From Candidatus Bipolaricaulota bacterium (GTDB lineage Bacteria; Bipolaricaulota; Bipolaricaulia; Bipolaricaulales; Bipolaricaulaceae), in contig JAGGRX010000173.1 in the NCBI GenBank assembly GCA_021159405.1, positions 1-29,055 on the forward strand: a stretch of DNA of 29,055 nt, read 5' to 3'. The notes below the pieces were generated by a model, which was not told the origin of the DNA, made no database searches, and saw nothing but the letters and a program-made list of their open reading frames with translations. Every line of letters starts with the position of its first letter. Position 1 is the stretch's first letter. This document shows, piece by piece, positions 16,701 to 23,394 of the stretch. The translations under genes and the position numbers were made by a program.

Positions 16701-16842
16701 CTCCAGGTTTTCCGAGCGGATAAAGAGGGAGGTGCTTGCGGTATCCCTGCGTAAGGGGGAGCTTTCCGGCGCGGAGCACGCCCTGGAGCTTGAGATCCAC
16801 GGCCGCCGAGGGGTGGTGCAGCTGCGACGGGTGAGAAGGTGA
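13729..16842 (+). CDS. ileS: Isoleucyl-tRNA synthetase, eukaryote-like (IleRS2) type
   Basis: IleRS charges tRNA-Ile. The 1037 residues exceed the ~930 of the common bacterial IleRS1 and fit IleRS2. The HIGH box is HFGH (54-57) in GPPTANGRPHFGH; the KMSKS loop is KMSKS (590-594). The segment GWDCHGLPVELEVE and the long C-terminal tail are IleRS2-like; IleRS1 usually has GWDTHGLPIE. The editing-domain TTTPWTLPANVA motif is present. The start is GTG at 13729 with SD AAGGAGGGG. IleRS2 enzymes are generally insensitive to mupirocin; whether this one is remains inference. birA starts within its stop codon (GTGA overlap). Confidence 0.95.
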   Translation: MGFQKLESDPRRREEAVLAFWQERRIFERSLERTKRGPKFVFYEGPPTANGRPHFGHLLPRIYKDLFPRYKTMRGYFVPRKAGWDCHGLPVELEVERELGIKTKAEIERYGLEKFVEKCKASVHKYIKAWEDMIKRMGFWIDLTQPYITYTDDYIESVWWGLKKIHEQGLLYRGHKILPYCPRCGTPLSSHEVAQGYRNVKDPSVFVLMPLVEEPDKAFLVWTTTPWTLPANVALAVDPAATYVEVEHEGKRLILARPRLAAVLGEGARVVAERPGAELVGLRYQPLYPLVEEEGAYRVVGADFVTMDEGTGIVHIAPAFGEEDYELGKKEGLPFVQPVDKSGRFTEDFPLAAGKFVKDADPLIIEDLKAKGRLFSAGLYAHDYPFCWRCDTPLLYYAIDSWFIASTARKDEIIAESEKVNWYPEHVGRGRFGDFLRSMRDWALSRDRFWGTPLPVWVCASCGAMRVIGSRKELVEHALDPELARRVELHRPYVDEVKLRCKCGGTMHRVPQVLDTWFDSGAMHTAQWHYPFENEELFRSSYPADFICEALDQTRGWFYTLLVTGVLVHGKAPYRNVLVTGMGLDAQGQKMSKSRGNVLDPLPIADQHGADAMRWYLISDSAPWTVRRIDPQGVAKARFGFLDTVRNSHDFFALYAGIDGFDPQAHPAPKARPALDRWLLSRLSATVSKVTEALDAYDVVRACTELSRFVDDLSNWYIRLSRPRFWAEGLPEDKLSAYHTLYAALRTLALLLAPFTPFIAEAMWRSLRKEDDPESVHLMDWPAPLGRDERLEQWMERVREVASLGLAARNLAKLKVRQPLRTLYVVQRPGDEEIPEELWALARVELNVRDIVLVPDLSRFREPKLVPDFSRLGPRLGPLAQRAAAALAKADHRSLWEELQSRGRVNLKLGAEEVELTPEDVRVLWQPSPGFVVAEGPEGEVALDVRLDEELRAEGDFRELVHRLQLARKQAGFEVTDRIELAYQGELGEIFSRFSERIKREVLAVSLRKGELSGAEHALELEIHGRRGVVQLRRVRR

Positions 16843-17372
16843 TCGGCGAAAGGTGGCGGATCGAGCGGCACCGGGAGGTAAGCTCCACCAGCGACCTCGC
16901 CAAGGAGGCACCCCCTTGGACGGTTGTGGTGGCCGAGCGCCAGACCCGGGGTCGGGGCCGGCTGGGGAGGACCTGGCACTCTCCGACAGGGGGGCTGTGG
17001 CTGTCCGCGGTGCTCCCACCCCCGGTTCCGGCGCAGGCCATGGTAGCGCTCGCGGTTGCCCGGGCGCTGTCGGCTGCTTGCGGCCTTCCTGTACGCTACG
17101 AGCCGCCGAACGACCTTACGCTTTTGGGGAGGAAATTGGGCGGGGTGCTGGTGGAGGCGGTGTTTTCGAAGGGGGATCCGATCAAGGTGGTGGTGGGAGT
17201 GGGGATCAACGTGAACAACCCGGCACGAGCGTTTCCGCCCCCGCTTTCCGGACGGGCCATCGCCCTGGTGGACGTCCTCGGGGCTCCCCAGGACCTCAAG
17301 GTGGTCACCCGGGCCGTATTGGCCGGGATCGAAGCGGCACATAAGGAGGCGGTATGCCACAAGTGGCGGTGA
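16839..17372 (+). CDS. birA: Biotin--[acetyl-CoA-carboxylase] ligase, catalytic domain only
   Basis: BirA attaches biotin to biotin-dependent carboxylases via biotinyl-5'-AMP. At 177 residues it has only the catalytic domain: the N-terminal helix-turn-helix repressor domain is absent and the C-terminal domain is minimal or missing, so it cannot act as a classical biotin repressor. GRGRLGRTWHSPTGG (~residues 38-52) is the biotin/ATP loop and GRKLGGVLVE (~101-110) holds the catalytic lysine. The usual KWPND is EPPND here (~92-96), an uncommon change. GTG start overlaps the ileS stop by 4 bases, and its 3' end overlaps purA by 19 bases. Confidence 0.88.
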   Translation: MIGERWRIERHREVSSTSDLAKEAPPWTVVVAERQTRGRGRLGRTWHSPTGGLWLSAVLPPPVPAQAMVALAVARALSAACGLPVRYEPPNDLTLLGRKLGGVLVEAVFSKGDPIKVVVGVGINVNNPARAFPPPLSGRAIALVDVLGAPQDLKVVTRAVLAGIEAAHKEAVCHKWR

Positions 17373-18607
17373 TCGGTGCCCAATGGGGCGATGAGGCCAA
17401 GGGGAAGATCGTCCACTTCTTGGCCCGAGAGGCGGAGCTGGCCGTGCGGTTCAACGGCGGGCCCAACGCCGGCCACACGGTGCAGGATGCCTATGGCACG
17501 GTCCAGCTTCATCTGGTGCCGGCCGGCGCCCTGCAGCCGGGTTGTGCCGGGGTGATCGCCCACGGGGTGGTAGTGGACCCCCAAGTCCTGGAGGAGGAAT
17601 TGGATGAGATCCGACGGCAGGGGCGCCCTGAACCGGTGGTTTACCTTTCCGACCGAGCCTCGCTCATCCTCCCCCACCACCGGCTCGTGGAGGAGCTTGA
17701 GGGCACCGCACGCCGCATCGGCACCACCAGGCGTGGGATAGGGCCGGCTTACCAGGACCGGGTGGCCCGCCGGGGGCTCAGGCTGGGGGATCTCGCCCGT
17801 CCCGAGCTCGTGCTGGAATACCTGACCGAACTTGAGGCCGACCTCAAGGGACGCTACGGCAAGGCCGGTTTTGTCCCAAAGCAGCTTGCCGACCGGCTCG
17901 CCCGATTTTACGCTGCCTGGAAGGAACGGATCGTGGACAGCCGGGCCGTCGTGGCCCGTGCCCTGGCGGAGGGGCAGTTGGTGATCTTCGAAGGGGCCCA
18001 AGGGACCCTGCTCGACCTGGACCTTGGGACTTATCCCTACGTGACCTCGTCCACCACCACCGTCCATGGGATCGGCTGGGGTGTGGGGGTTCGCCTCTCC
18101 GAGGGAGCCCGGGTGATCGGGGTGTCCAAGGCTTACACCACCCGGGTGGGGGAAGGCCCCTTCCCCACGGAGGACACCGGAGAAGGTGGGGAGCTGTTGC
18201 GCAGGAAGGGAAGGGAATACGGGGCCACCACCGGCAGGCCCCGCCGCTGCGGCTGGCTGGACCTTGTGGCCTTGCGCTACGCCCACGAGGTGAACTCCTT
18301 CACCGAACTTGCCATCACCAAGCTGGACGTGCTTTCCGGCCTTGACGAAATACCCGTGTGCACGGCCTATGACCTGGAAGGAAAGAGCGTGGAGGAGTTC
18401 CCAAAGACCATTGCAGAACTATCCGTCGCCCGTCCCCGCTACGTGCGACTGCCCGGCTGGAAGGAGGATATCCGCAAGGCCAGGTGCCCTTCCGATCTCC
18501 CCAGGGAGGCTCGCAGCTACATCGCGTTCGTGGAGGAGGTCCTAGGCGTTCCGGTGACCATGGCCGGGGTGGGCCCGGGGGAGGACGAGCTCATCATCCT
18601 CCGTTGA
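17354..18607 (+). CDS. purA: Adenylosuccinate synthetase
   Basis: PurA joins IMP and aspartate using GTP to give adenylosuccinate, the first AMP-specific step. The 417-residue length is typical. The P-loop-like motif is GDEAKGK (12-18), where the family almost always has GDEGKGK; catalytic Asp13 and His41 (GGPNAGHT) are present. Further matches are IGTTRRGIGPAYQDR, FEGAQGTLLDLDLGTYPYVTSS, ATTGRPRRCGWLD and the Thr-Lys-Leu-Asp-Val-Leu segment. The SD AAGGAGG precedes ATG 17354, which lies inside the end of birA, so ileS, birA and purA form one tightly overlapping unit downstream of the ileS attenuator. Confidence 0.95.
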   Translation: MPQVAVIGAQWGDEAKGKIVHFLAREAELAVRFNGGPNAGHTVQDAYGTVQLHLVPAGALQPGCAGVIAHGVVVDPQVLEEELDEIRRQGRPEPVVYLSDRASLILPHHRLVEELEGTARRIGTTRRGIGPAYQDRVARRGLRLGDLARPELVLEYLTELEADLKGRYGKAGFVPKQLADRLARFYAAWKERIVDSRAVVARALAEGQLVIFEGAQGTLLDLDLGTYPYVTSSTTTVHGIGWGVGVRLSEGARVIGVSKAYTTRVGEGPFPTEDTGEGGELLRRKGREYGATTGRPRRCGWLDLVALRYAHEVNSFTELAITKLDVLSGLDEIPVCTAYDLEGKSVEEFPKTIAELSVARPRYVRLPGWKEDIRKARCPSDLPREARSYIAFVEEVLGVPVTMAGVGPGEDELIILR

Positions 18608-18631
18608 GCGGAAGGACAAGGTCGATATAAT
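18604..18631 (+). promoter_or_regulatory. rplM promoter
   Basis: TTGAGC (18604-18609, containing the purA stop codon) and TATAAT (18626-18631) are 16 bp apart. Predicted transcription start is near 18638. It separates rplM from the ileS-birA-purA unit. Confidence 0.75.
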
Positions 18632-18635
18632 GGGG

Positions 18636-18662
18636 CCCGTAAAATCTGGATGATTTTGCGGG
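18636..18662 (+). promoter_or_regulatory. Hairpin in the rplM 5' untranslated region
   Basis: CCCGTAAAATC (18636-18646), loop TGGAT, GATTTTGCGGG (18652-18662) form an 11-bp stem with one U-G pair. It begins at about the predicted transcription start and ends 9 bp before the rplM SD. L13 operons of several bacterial groups have structured leaders, so an autoregulatory element is possible. No T-tract follows, so a terminator is unlikely. Confidence 0.6.
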
Positions 18663-18682
18663 GTATTATATGGAGGATGACC

Positions 18683-19126
18683 ATGCAAAAGACCTATATG
18701 GCAAAGAAAGAGGACGCAGGGGTGACGTTCCGCCGAAACTGGTACGTGGTAGACGCTACCGGGGTGCCGCTTGGACGACTTGCCTCAAAGGTGGCCACCA
18801 TCCTCCAGGGGAAGCACAAGCCCACCTATACCCCGCATTTCGATGTGGGGGACTATGTGATCGTGGTCAACGCTGACAAGGTGAAGCTGACCGGAAAGAA
18901 GCAGGACCAAAAGATGTACTACCGTCATACGGGTTACATAGGTCACCTGTACAGCTTCACCTACAGGCAGCTTGCGGCCCGTCACCCGGAGCTCCCCATA
19001 AAGCTCGCCGTGCGGAGGATGCTTCCCAAGAACAAACTCGGCCGGCGCATGCTGCGGAAGCTCAAGATCTACGCCGGAGCGGATCATCCCCACCAAGCCC
19101 AGCGACCCATCCCCCTGACCCTGTAG
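18683..19126 (+). CDS. rplM: Large-subunit ribosomal protein uL13
   Basis: L13 is an early-assembly protein of the 50S subunit. From the ATG at 18683 it is 147 residues, the normal length, starting MQKTYMAKKEDA; SD GGAGG (18672-18676) lies 6 bp upstream. The longer ORF from 18650 would begin inside the leader hairpin and is rejected. Diagnostic segments are WYVVDATGVPLGRLAS, HFDVGDYVIVVNADKVKLTGKK, YYRHTGY and LAVRRMLPKNKLGRRML. In most bacteria rpsI (S9) follows directly; here it does not, and the next gene is a secreted protein 243 bp away. Confidence 0.95.
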   Translation: MQKTYMAKKEDAGVTFRRNWYVVDATGVPLGRLASKVATILQGKHKPTYTPHFDVGDYVIVVNADKVKLTGKKQDQKMYYRHTGYIGHLYSFTYRQLAARHPELPIKLAVRRMLPKNKLGRRMLRKLKIYAGADHPHQAQRPIPLTL

Positions 19127-19158
19127 CCACGGCTTGGGGCATTGGTCCCCTCGCGTAG

Positions 19159-19183
19159 GTGATCTAGGTCACTTTGATCAAAG
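19159..19183. promoter_or_regulatory. CRP/FNR-like dyad next to a second perfect palindrome
   Basis: GTGA-TCTAGG-TCAC (19159-19172) fits the CRP-family half-site layout GTGA-N6-TCAC exactly, and CTTTGATCAAAG (19172-19183) is a perfect 12-bp palindrome sharing one base with it. They lie in the 243-bp gap between rplM and the secreted PKD protein gene. The rest of the gap has several further inverted repeats (CCGAG...CTCGG at ~19250-19275; ACCCCC...GGGGGT at ~19280-19299), so it may also act as a structured RNA leader. No known riboswitch motif or clear promoter was recognised. Confidence 0.4.
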
Positions 19184-19369
19184 ACAAACTGAGGGCAGGG
19201 TGACCCCTTCTTTCCTGTGGCCCGTGCGGCCTCCCTGTTACCCTGCTCACCGAGATGTGTAGTGTGCCCAGCTCGGGAAACCCCCGACACGAAGGGGGTG
19301 ATCGGGACGGCAGGGGGCAATATGTTAGACTGCTTCGGACGTGAGGAACCAAGGAATAAGGAGGTAAGC

Positions 19370-21559
19370 ATGGTGAGGAAGATCAGCCTGTGGGCCTTGG
19401 CGGCTGTGCTCACCGCCCTGCCCCTGTGTGCGCAGGGGTATTTCTCGGTGAAGCAGGGGGCCGTCCAGGTCGCGATCGAACCCCTGGTCGGGACGGTTTC
19501 GGCCGAGGAGTACTACGGATACGACGCGGCGCAGGCCAGCTCTACCTGTCCGCTTGCGGAGCCGGGGGTCACGGTGATGTTCCTGTACCGCGATCCGACC
19601 GAGCAGCTGTACCTGTTCATCATCCATGGCCAGGGGGCCGGGCCTGGCAACTCCTCCGCTCAATTCTCCATCCAAGGGGTGCCGCCGGGGGCTGATTTCA
19701 TCGTCCAAGATGACCCCGCTTTTTGGGACCCCAACGATACCTACGACATCGCCGGCGGGCAGCTGTCCTGGGCATGGGCCCCTGGCCGCATGGACGGGGG
19801 TGTGCTTGGCCCCTTGGGCACCGAATTCAAGCTCACGCTCACCCCAGGGATCATGACCGGGATCCAGAAGATCGTGTTCAAGTACGGGGACATAGCTAAC
19901 CCCCAGAGCGTTGAGCTGAACCTAACTGACCCCATCGAAATCCAGGGGATGAAGGGGCAGCCTCCGGTAGCCAGCTTGGTGGTCACCCCCACCGAGCCCA
20001 GGGCACGCCAGGAGATAACGTTCGACGCCTCCGGAAGCTACGACCCTGACGGCCAGATCGTGGAGTACCGGTGGGACTTCGACGGGGACGGGGTGGTCGA
20101 CCTCTCCAGTACGGAGCCAGTCGTCCGGTATACCTATGCCAGCGGAGGAAGCTACAATGTTCAGCTCACCTTGGTCGACGACGTTGGGCTCACCACAACC
20201 CACACCTATCCCCTCTACGTATCCACGGTCACCGTCGTCGTAACCAGATCCATCTCCACCACCACCGCCCTGCCCGGATACACGTTCCGGGTCACGGTTC
20301 GGATCCATACCGATCAGGACCTGGTTGGCGCCGGACTTGAGGAGGACATCCCAGCTGGTTGGGAGGTCACCCCGGTGGAGAACGCAGGTGCGGTGTTCAA
20401 GCGCCCCACCGTCCAGTGGGTGTTCTTGGACGTCATCCGGGCTGGTACCGATCGGGTGATCACCTATGACCTGACTGTTCCCAAGTCGGAGCTCCTCGAC
20501 ACGATTCGCCTGCCGCAAAAATTCTGCATCAGCGGCGTATTCCAGGTCAAGGTCCCCGACATCGTGGTGGATGTTGGTGGGGAGTCTTGCGTGGTAGTGG
20601 ACGATTGTCTGTCGGTGCTGGAGGCGATCACCCATATGGTCGTCGCCGACCCGAATACCCCCGGAAGCCAGGACAAGATTGACCTCCGGCTTTCCGAGTC
20701 CATAACTGCGGCCCAACTGGCCCGGGCAGGGGAGCTGTGGCGCACCGAGCGGCCGGTGATCGGCACTTGTGGCGAGCGGATCGACCTTGAAACCCTGAAG
20801 CTCATCGTGGCCTACGCCAAGGCTTGCGTGCCCATCGATCGCCCCTTGCCCGACATGCCGATGGCCAACGTGTCCGCCCACCGCACCATCCTGGCGCCCA
20901 TCCCCTGCGAAGGTGTGGTGATCGGCTTCTACGATCCACAGGGGCAGCCCCTGGGGAACAAGTTCACGGTGAAGGTCGAGATCAGCACCGACAAGGACGT
21001 GCTCGGCGTGGGCCTCGACGAGGACTTGCCGGTGGGCTGGCGGGTGACCCCGATTGAAAACGACGGGTTCATCTACAAGGCAAGCGAGAGCCAATGGGCC
21101 CTTCTTGACACGCTTCGCGCTGGGGAAACCCGCGTGATCATCTATGAGGTGGAGGTGCCCCCCACCATCACCATTGAGGCTCCCCCACCCGACGGCTGCC
21201 GGGTCCTGGCAAGCGAGATGATCGCCGGCCGCGTGGACACCGGACTCCCCTGCGTGGAGACGGAGGTCACGGGCCAAAACCGGGTGGACCTCACCGATTG
21301 CCTGTCGGTGATCGCGGCCATCTCGCGCTGGGACGTAACCCGGGACACCATCGACCTTTCGCTTTCGGATAAGATCACCTTCCAGCAGGTGCAACGGGCC
21401 ATCGCGTTTTGGCTTCAGGACGAGGTGGTGCCCCGCACCTGTGGGGCCGGGAAGGTCACCTTCGAGCTCATGAAGGAAATCGTCGCCCGGTGGCTTACCG
21501 ACACGCCCATCTGTGAGCCCCTGCCGGGGGCTGTTCCGGAAACGTGTGAGGGACGTTGA
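19370..21559 (+). CDS. Secreted PKD-domain protein with two tandem repeat units
   Basis: The ATG at 19370 has a strong SD (AAGGAGGTAA) and opens onto a Sec signal peptide (MVRKISLWALAAVLTALPLCAQG), so the longer ORF from 19217 is rejected; length is 729 residues. A PKD domain spans ~197-284 (ITFDASGSYDPDG, then YRWDFDGDGVVD). Two ~200-residue repeats follow. Each has a DUF11-like beta part (G-GLEEDIPAGWEVTPVEN in the first, G-GLDEDLPVGWRVTPIEN in the second) and a helical part shaped like a dockerin-type pair (DCLSVLEAI / DCLSVIAAI, a D-IDL-LS-ITAAQL/ITFQQV stretch, then ERIDLETLKLIVAY / GKVTFELMKEIVARW). This suggests an exported surface or binding protein; no catalytic motif is seen. Confidence 0.82.
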   Translation: MVRKISLWALAAVLTALPLCAQGYFSVKQGAVQVAIEPLVGTVSAEEYYGYDAAQASSTCPLAEPGVTVMFLYRDPTEQLYLFIIHGQGAGPGNSSAQFSIQGVPPGADFIVQDDPAFWDPNDTYDIAGGQLSWAWAPGRMDGGVLGPLGTEFKLTLTPGIMTGIQKIVFKYGDIANPQSVELNLTDPIEIQGMKGQPPVASLVVTPTEPRARQEITFDASGSYDPDGQIVEYRWDFDGDGVVDLSSTEPVVRYTYASGGSYNVQLTLVDDVGLTTTHTYPLYVSTVTVVVTRSISTTTALPGYTFRVTVRIHTDQDLVGAGLEEDIPAGWEVTPVENAGAVFKRPTVQWVFLDVIRAGTDRVITYDLTVPKSELLDTIRLPQKFCISGVFQVKVPDIVVDVGGESCVVVDDCLSVLEAITHMVVADPNTPGSQDKIDLRLSESITAAQLARAGELWRTERPVIGTCGERIDLETLKLIVAYAKACVPIDRPLPDMPMANVSAHRTILAPIPCEGVVIGFYDPQGQPLGNKFTVKVEISTDKDVLGVGLDEDLPVGWRVTPIENDGFIYKASESQWALLDTLRAGETRVIIYEVEVPPTITIEAPPPDGCRVLASEMIAGRVDTGLPCVETEVTGQNRVDLTDCLSVIAAISRWDVTRDTIDLSLSDKITFQQVQRAIAFWLQDEVVPRTCGAGKVTFELMKEIVARWLTDTPICEPLPGAVPETCEGR

Positions 21560-21599
21560 TGGAGGATGCCGGGCTGATCTTTGCTCACCTTGCAAAGGA

Positions 21600-21628
21600 C
21601 CGGTGGGGGGCTTTTAGCCCCTCACCGG
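21600..21628 (+). other. Strong hairpin between the two PKD-type genes
   Basis: CCGGTGGGGGGCT (21600-21612), loop TTT, AGCCCCTCACCGG (21616-21628) form a 13-bp stem with one G-U pair. A smaller CTTTGC...GCAAAG stem lies just upstream (~21579-21597). No T-tract follows, so it is not a standard intrinsic terminator; it may stabilise the upstream mRNA or tune expression of the following gene. Confidence 0.6.
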
Positions 21629-21652
21629 CTTACACGGGATGAGGAGGAAGTT

Positions 21653-22309
21653 ATGTTGCGCAAACTGGGGATCGTCCCATTGGCTTTGTTGGCGTGCGCC
21701 GTTTGGGGGCTGGCCGGAGGGATCAGCATCGTCCCCTCCGATCTCACCCCCCTTCCAGGGACAGAACTGACCCTACGGGCAGAGGGGGCGCCGAGCGGTG
21801 CCAGCTTTTACTGGGACTTCGGGGGCGACGGGACCGTGGATCTTGTCAGCCAAAGCCCGGAGGTCACCTATACCGCGAGGGCCGGCTGGCAGGAGGTGGT
21901 GGTTCAGGTCGTCCAAGAAGGGGTTGCCATCGACTCCGCTCGGCTGGCGATCGTGGCGGACGAACGCTTGGGGGCTTTTCGCATCGTCAAGGGCTGTGAT
22001 CCCGTTGAGGTAACCATCGTCGTCCGGGCTAAGGCCCACATCGTCGCCCCCGGGATCGAGGAATCCATCCCGCCTGGTTGGACCATGGAAATCGTCGACG
22101 ACGGTGGGGCCTTCTACAAACTGAAGAGCAACACCCTGCAGGCCGTGTGGCCACTTGAGCTTTGGACTGGCTACGAGGTCAGGCTGCGGTACTTGCTATA
22201 TCCCCCTGCCCCCGGGGCGGTCGCGAGGCTCCACGGGAGCGCAAGCGCCTACGCCGCCGAAGGTGGAAGGATCGAGATCCGCATCGGAGGCAGCGTGGTC
22301 GTGCCCTAG
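21653..22309 (+). CDS. Secreted PKD-like protein, shorter paralogue of the upstream gene
   Basis: The ATG at 21653 follows SD GAGGAGG and a signal peptide (MLRKLGIVPLALLACAVWGLAGG), giving 218 residues; the longer ORF from 21581 runs through the intergenic hairpin and is rejected. Residues ~25-105 are PKD-like (LTPLPGTELTLRAEGAPSGA, then FYWDFGGDGTVD). Residues ~120-218 carry one copy of the beta module of the upstream protein (APGIEESIPPGWTMEIVDDGGAFYK), without the helical part. It probably acts with the upstream protein at the cell surface. Its stop shares the bases CTAG with the convergent phospholipase D-like gene. Confidence 0.75.
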   Translation: MLRKLGIVPLALLACAVWGLAGGISIVPSDLTPLPGTELTLRAEGAPSGASFYWDFGGDGTVDLVSQSPEVTYTARAGWQEVVVQVVQEGVAIDSARLAIVADERLGAFRIVKGCDPVEVTIVVRAKAHIVAPGIEESIPPGWTMEIVDDGGAFYKLKSNTLQAVWPLELWTGYEVRLRYLLYPPAPGAVARLHGSASAYAAEGGRIEIRIGGSVVVP

Positions 22310-23364
22310 GGGACGGGGAAGGCGGAGTCCCACAGGCCTTCAAACGCCGAGGCAACTGATGTGGCCAGCCTTTCGGCGTCAAGGAGCGCCACCCCTGCCT
22401 CCACGTTTTTTGCCAGCGAGTAGTAGGACCAGTTTGCCGAGGAGACGAGCAGGTCGCGGTCGTCCACGATCAGGCACTTGGCATGCATGGTGCTTCCCGG
22501 CGCATCAAAGCGCACCTGTACCCCGTTCAAAATTAGATAGGTACTGACGAGGCGATTCGCCTGGGCAAGGTCAGGGAAATCCTCACCCCCTTCAAGCAGG
22601 ACCCTCACCCGTACCCCCCGCCTCACCGCCTCAATCAGGGCTTTAACCAGGGTATTCGATGGGCTATTTGGATACTGAGGGTAGTAGGCGAATCGGTAGA
22701 GTAGCAGGTCGACGCTCTTTTGCCCCCGCGCGATGAGGACGGGGATCACCTTCGTATGGAGCCCGGCCTCCGGGAGTTCGAACAAGGGCAGAACCCCATG
22801 CTTTGGCCAGGGGGGATCCGGCAGCACCGGCTGGGGGCTGAGGTTCCCCGCCCACAGGAGCTCAAAGAACTCCGCGGCCAAGGCCGCAAGTTCCGGGGAG
22901 AAAATTGCCAAGTCCACCTGGACGGAGTTGACCAGGGCCGAGTAAGTCCAATGAGTTGATCCAACGACCAAAACATCCCGATCCACCACCAGGAACTTGG
23001 CGTGCAGCGTGACCTCCGGATCGTCCCAGCGAGTTTCCACCCCGTTTTGTGTGAGGAAATTGAAGGCGGCAAGCTGCTCTGGAGCCGCCCGATCGTCGCC
23101 CCGCCGTTCAAGAAGGACCCGTACTTCCACGCCGCGTTTTGCAGCATCGGTCAGGGCCTCGAGCAATGGCGCGGTGCTCCCTTCCTGGTAGAGCCGCAGA
23201 TCGGAAAGAGCGACTAGAACCTCCTCCTGTGCAGACTCAATCAGAGAAGGCACGTAGGAAAGGTAGCTGGGAACCCCGGGCTCCGTCACCAGGGGCACTA
23301 CCGGGAACCCCCAGCCACAAAGCCCGAAAAGGAAACCGAGGATACAAATGGCCACGCGCAGCAC
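22306..23364 (-). CDS. Secreted phospholipase D-like protein
   Basis: The 352-residue protein has an N-terminal signal or anchor (residues ~1-22) and two PLD domains, each with an HxK...D motif: HAKFLVVDRDVLVVGSTHW (121-139) and HAKCLIVDDRDLLVSSANW (294-312). The paired HKD motifs form one active site in this superfamily, which acts on phosphodiesters of lipids or nucleic acids. The segment before each motif (LLERRGDD / LLEGGEDFPD) is typical of bacterial cardiolipin-synthase-like or nuclease members. Export suggests an extracellular nuclease or phospholipase; the substrate cannot be read. Start is GTG at 23364; the Lon-like gene is divergent, only 30 bp away. Confidence 0.85.
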   Translation of the reverse strand: MLRVAICILGFLFGLCGWGFPVVPLVTEPGVPSYLSYVPSLIESAQEEVLVALSDLRLYQEGSTAPLLEALTDAAKRGVEVRVLLERRGDDRAAPEQLAAFNFLTQNGVETRWDDPEVTLHAKFLVVDRDVLVVGSTHWTYSALVNSVQVDLAIFSPELAALAAEFFELLWAGNLSPQPVLPDPPWPKHGVLPLFELPEAGLHTKVIPVLIARGQKSVDLLLYRFAYYPQYPNSPSNTLVKALIEAVRRGVRVRVLLEGGEDFPDLAQANRLVSTYLILNGVQVRFDAPGSTMHAKCLIVDDRDLLVSSANWSYYSLAKNVEAGVALLDAERLATSVASAFEGLWDSAFPVP

Positions 23365-23394
23365 GGCAAGTTATGATTCTATCAAGGAGGAAGG

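Noticed and set aside
19922..21595. 557-residue minus-strand ORF opposite the PKD protein
   Set aside because: It is a His/Gly/Asp-rich antisense shadow with no recognisable domain; the plus-strand frame has a signal peptide, PKD domain and repeats.
21557..21643. Possible 27-codon ORF (ATG at 21559) between the PKD-type genes
   Set aside because: It has no clear SD of its own, spans both intergenic hairpins and has no telling composition.
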